Source of the DNA: Chitinophaga sancti
Lineage (GTDB): Bacteria; Bacteroidota; Bacteroidia; Chitinophagales; Chitinophagaceae
Direction of reading: 5' to 3'
NCBI RefSeq assembly: GCF_034087045.1
Contig: NZ_CP139247.1
Location: 8,024,001-8,088,000, forward strand
DNA: 64,000 bases
Shown here: positions 62,521 through 64,000 of the stretch, piece by piece
Numbering within the stretch: the first letter of the stretch is position 1
How the letters are laid out: every line of letters starts with the position of its first letter
Notes under the pieces: generated by a model
Seen by the model: only the letters and a program-made list of their open reading frames with translations
Database searches by the model: none
Told to the model about the DNA's origin: nothing
Translations under genes and position numbers: made by a program

Positions 62521-63019
62521 TAGAACTGATTTTAGTAGCTATTTCAATGCTATTATTTTCATTTGAACAGTAAAATTCAGCAAGCTGTTCAAAGCAAAAA
62601 CCAATCTTTCTTCATTGGCTTTCAGACAGTCTTTTTGCTGATAATTTCTTAAAAAACATACCTCCTCTTAATGGACTTACTTTTGGGGTATAAATTCCGG
62701 TGATGATACCCCCTCATGATGTTATCCCCTCTAAGAAGAGCACAAAAAAGAACTGCGTTTTAAGGTTTCAAAGATATGGTATAGTGTTGATTGAAGGCAG
62801 CCATAAAACAGAAAAGCCGCGTAAATCATGTGATTTATGCGGCTTAAATACTGCTTGATGCTTTTGTTGTGACCCCGGTAAGACAATTCCCGAACCGGTT
62901 CTATCAAGATTTAAAGACCCTTTACGAACTAAAAATAATGATAATCACATAGATATAAGACTTACGTTTAGAATTTTTATATTGATTCCAACCTGAACAA
63001 CATAAATCGGGTATTGACA
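62521..63019. other. Intergenic region with remnants
   Basis: About 500 bases. A hairpin with GGGGTA and TACCCC lies at about 62694-62722. A 27-codon fragment at 62869-62952 (VTPVRQFPNRFYQDLKTLYE) looks like the end of a longer protein and may be a gene remnant. TATCTTTG on the minus strand (62776-62769) is a possible -7 box for the lectin-fold gene. Confidence 0.35.
62814..62845 (-). terminator. Strong hairpin in the remnant region
   Basis: AAGCCGCGTAAATCA and TGATTTATGCGGCTT form a 15-bp stem with one G-T pair and a 2-base loop. On the minus strand TTCTGTTTTA follows. Confidence 0.45.
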
Positions 63020-63295
63020 ATGAAACTTACAATAACTAATGTAATTAATGAGGGATCACACGAATCGGAAAAAGTAGAAATTAAGGTTTTGGAGAATGCA
63101 AATCTAAATACGATGTAGTTCGAGACCAGTTATACCGATGATAACAATATTTCAAATAAGTGGTTTCATGCCTACAGATTCAAAGATCAAAATGTTCAAA
63201 AGGGAGATGAAATTTGGTTGTTCACTTGCGAAGGTGAAAATAAGATTCGTAGTCTAACTAGAGTATCATTTTGCCCAAAAAGCGACCTTTACTGA
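63020..63295 (+). pseudogene. Small gene broken by an in-frame TAG
   Basis: A 92-codon frame, MKLTITNVINEGSHESEKVE onwards, is interrupted at codon 33 by TAG (63116-63118) and then continues in the same frame with FETSYTDDNNISNKWFHAYR and NVQKGDEIWLFTCEGENKIR to TGA at 63293. Both halves look natural: DTTY and ISNKxxHxY-type motifs, and KGD followed by hydrophobics. A single base change from a Leu codon (TTG) would explain it. Not in a known family that I can name. Confidence 0.6.
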
Positions 63296-63337
63296 TTTTT
63301 CGATAATACTTTATTATTTATTCAACGATGATAAACT

Positions 63338-63772
63338 ATGGAAACTCCATTCGAATTTGAACAGATTTACTATGCTTCAATAGAAAAAGTCTGGCAGGCA
63401 CTGTCTGACGAAAATAAAATGAGAGAGTGGTATTTTCCTCAATTGAGAAAATTCAAGCCAGTTGTTGATTTTGAGTTTGTCTTTTCTAATGATGGATCAC
63501 CATATCAAAAAGAATGGCGCGTTACGAAAGTTGAAGACGGTCGGATATTAGCACACAGTTGGATTTATAATGGCTATTCCGGCAGCTCGGAAGTTACTTT
63601 TGAATTATTTAAAGAAGGAGATAAAACAAGGCTTAAACTTACTCATACCGGGCTGGCAAGTTTTCCTCATGACCTGCATTTTGCAAGGCCCAGATTTGAA
63701 GACGGATGGAAACAAATACCTGGAAGTAACCTGAAAAACTATCTCGCAAAGAATTATGTATATATCTATTGA
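63338..63772 (+). CDS. SRPBCC/AHSA1-domain protein
   Basis: A 144-residue START-like protein of the AHSA1 type. It shows FEFEQIYYASIEKVWQAL at the N-terminus, WRVTKVEDGRILAHSW in the middle and RFEDGWKQIPGSNLKNYL at the C-terminal helix. Such proteins bind small hydrophobic ligands. Its gene is a single unit in the accessory stretch. Confidence 0.8.
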   Translation: METPFEFEQIYYASIEKVWQALSDENKMREWYFPQLRKFKPVVDFEFVFSNDGSPYQKEWRVTKVEDGRILAHSWIYNGYSGSSEVTFELFKEGDKTRLKLTHTGLASFPHDLHFARPRFEDGWKQIPGSNLKNYLAKNYVYIY

Positions 63773-63822
63773 CATTCCATAAAAGGTTTTTGAGATTGAA
63801 ATGTTGTTCAATCAGGGATGAA

Positions 63823-63972
63823 CTACTGCCCAACCCTCAGCACGTAAAGCGCATCATAATGGCTCCTGTGAGCTTCGGCAGGTTTAAAGACCTCAACTGT
63901 TTTTTGTTGACTAAAAGCCCTGATTGACATCAGACACATCAATACTACCAGCAATGAACTTAACTTTTTCAT
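63823..63972 (-). CDS. Signal-peptide-bearing short frame, probably a truncated gene
   Basis: A 49-codon frame on the minus strand starting MKKLSSLLVVLMCLMSIRAF with SQQ as the cleavage site, then KTVEVFKPAEAHRSHYDALY and VLRVGQ before the stop TAG (63825-63823). The length is small for a secreted protein and the sequence past the stop gives no obvious continuation. It may be a decayed gene. Confidence 0.4.
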   Translation of the reverse strand: MKKLSSLLVVLMCLMSIRAFSQQKTVEVFKPAEAHRSHYDALYVLRVGQ

Positions 63973-64000
63973 GAAAAATTTTTGTTGTTAAACTATTCCT

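Noticed and set aside
62869..62952. 27-codon fragment ending a larger protein
   Set aside because: It looks coding (RQFPNRFYQDLK) but the upstream part is gone; too short to call as more than a possible remnant.

Overview
The window is a piece of chromosome from a member of the Bacteroidota, most likely Chitinophaga or a close relative. Supporting signs are: promoters of the Bacteroidota type (TTTG, about 19 bases, TAnnTTTG), a SusC/SusD pair, type IX secretion parts (PorT and a substrate with a C-terminal sorting domain), a short epsilon subunit encoded with atpD alone, and a mismatch-repair-like ATPase typical of the group. Most of the window is ordinary housekeeping DNA with moderate GC; two AT-richer stretches (about 38.2-41.3 kb and 59.6-64 kb) carry small accessory genes, several of them broken.

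Layout. 0-9.9 kb: surE (cut by the edge), an ABC-2 exporter, a FadN-type beta-oxidation enzyme, metG, an LD-carboxypeptidase, an alpha/beta hydrolase and a ThiF/MoeB-like E1 protein. 9.9-15 kb: a sensor kinase, a possible small transcript, a YqgE protein, and atpC-atpD with a textbook promoter. 15-23 kb: a secreted DUF6600 protein with Asn/Gln-rich tail, two acetyltransferase-like proteins, a hybrid kinase that has lost its phosphoacceptor histidine, and an M48 protease. 23-30 kb: dnaX (with an A10 slippery run), the pyruvate dehydrogenase E2 gene, a glyoxalase-fold protein, a GbsR/MarR regulator with a matching operator at its own promoter and at a downstream epimerase gene, a CoA-binding protein and a YkuK protein. 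30-38 kb: a lipoprotein, engB, menG/ubiE-porT, dihydroorotase, a MutS-like ATPase and comM. 38-41 kb: a possible toxin-antitoxin-like pair, two unknowns and a broken HigA-like repressor with a perfect palindromic operator. 42-49 kb: SusC, SusD and an EF-G2-type paralogue with altered GTPase motifs. 49-56 kb: ABC exporter, DUF983, lipoprotein, TonB receptor with a small His-rich partner. 56-60 kb: DUF1501/DUF1800 pair. 60-64 kb: small unknown genes, a DUF6934-like gene, a lectin-fold protein, an SRPBCC protein, and decayed genes.

The most striking pattern is not a gene. At many loci the last bases of a coding sequence, including its stop codon, are repeated in tandem just downstream of the gene. 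The clearest cases are engB (67-68-bp units), pyrC (eight 24-bp units in register) and the DUF1501 gene (51-bp units, a coding copy plus four more). An exact 33-bp x 10 array lies behind the DUF983 gene, and shorter or more worn examples follow the ABC permease, a 60.4-kb gene, atpC, the MutS-like gene and gbsR. Essentially every tandem array outside coding sequence in this window sits at the 3' end of a gene. Other notable points are the dnaX slippery run with stops in both shifted frames just after domain III, the histidine-less kinase, the EF-G2 paralogue, and the two operator systems.
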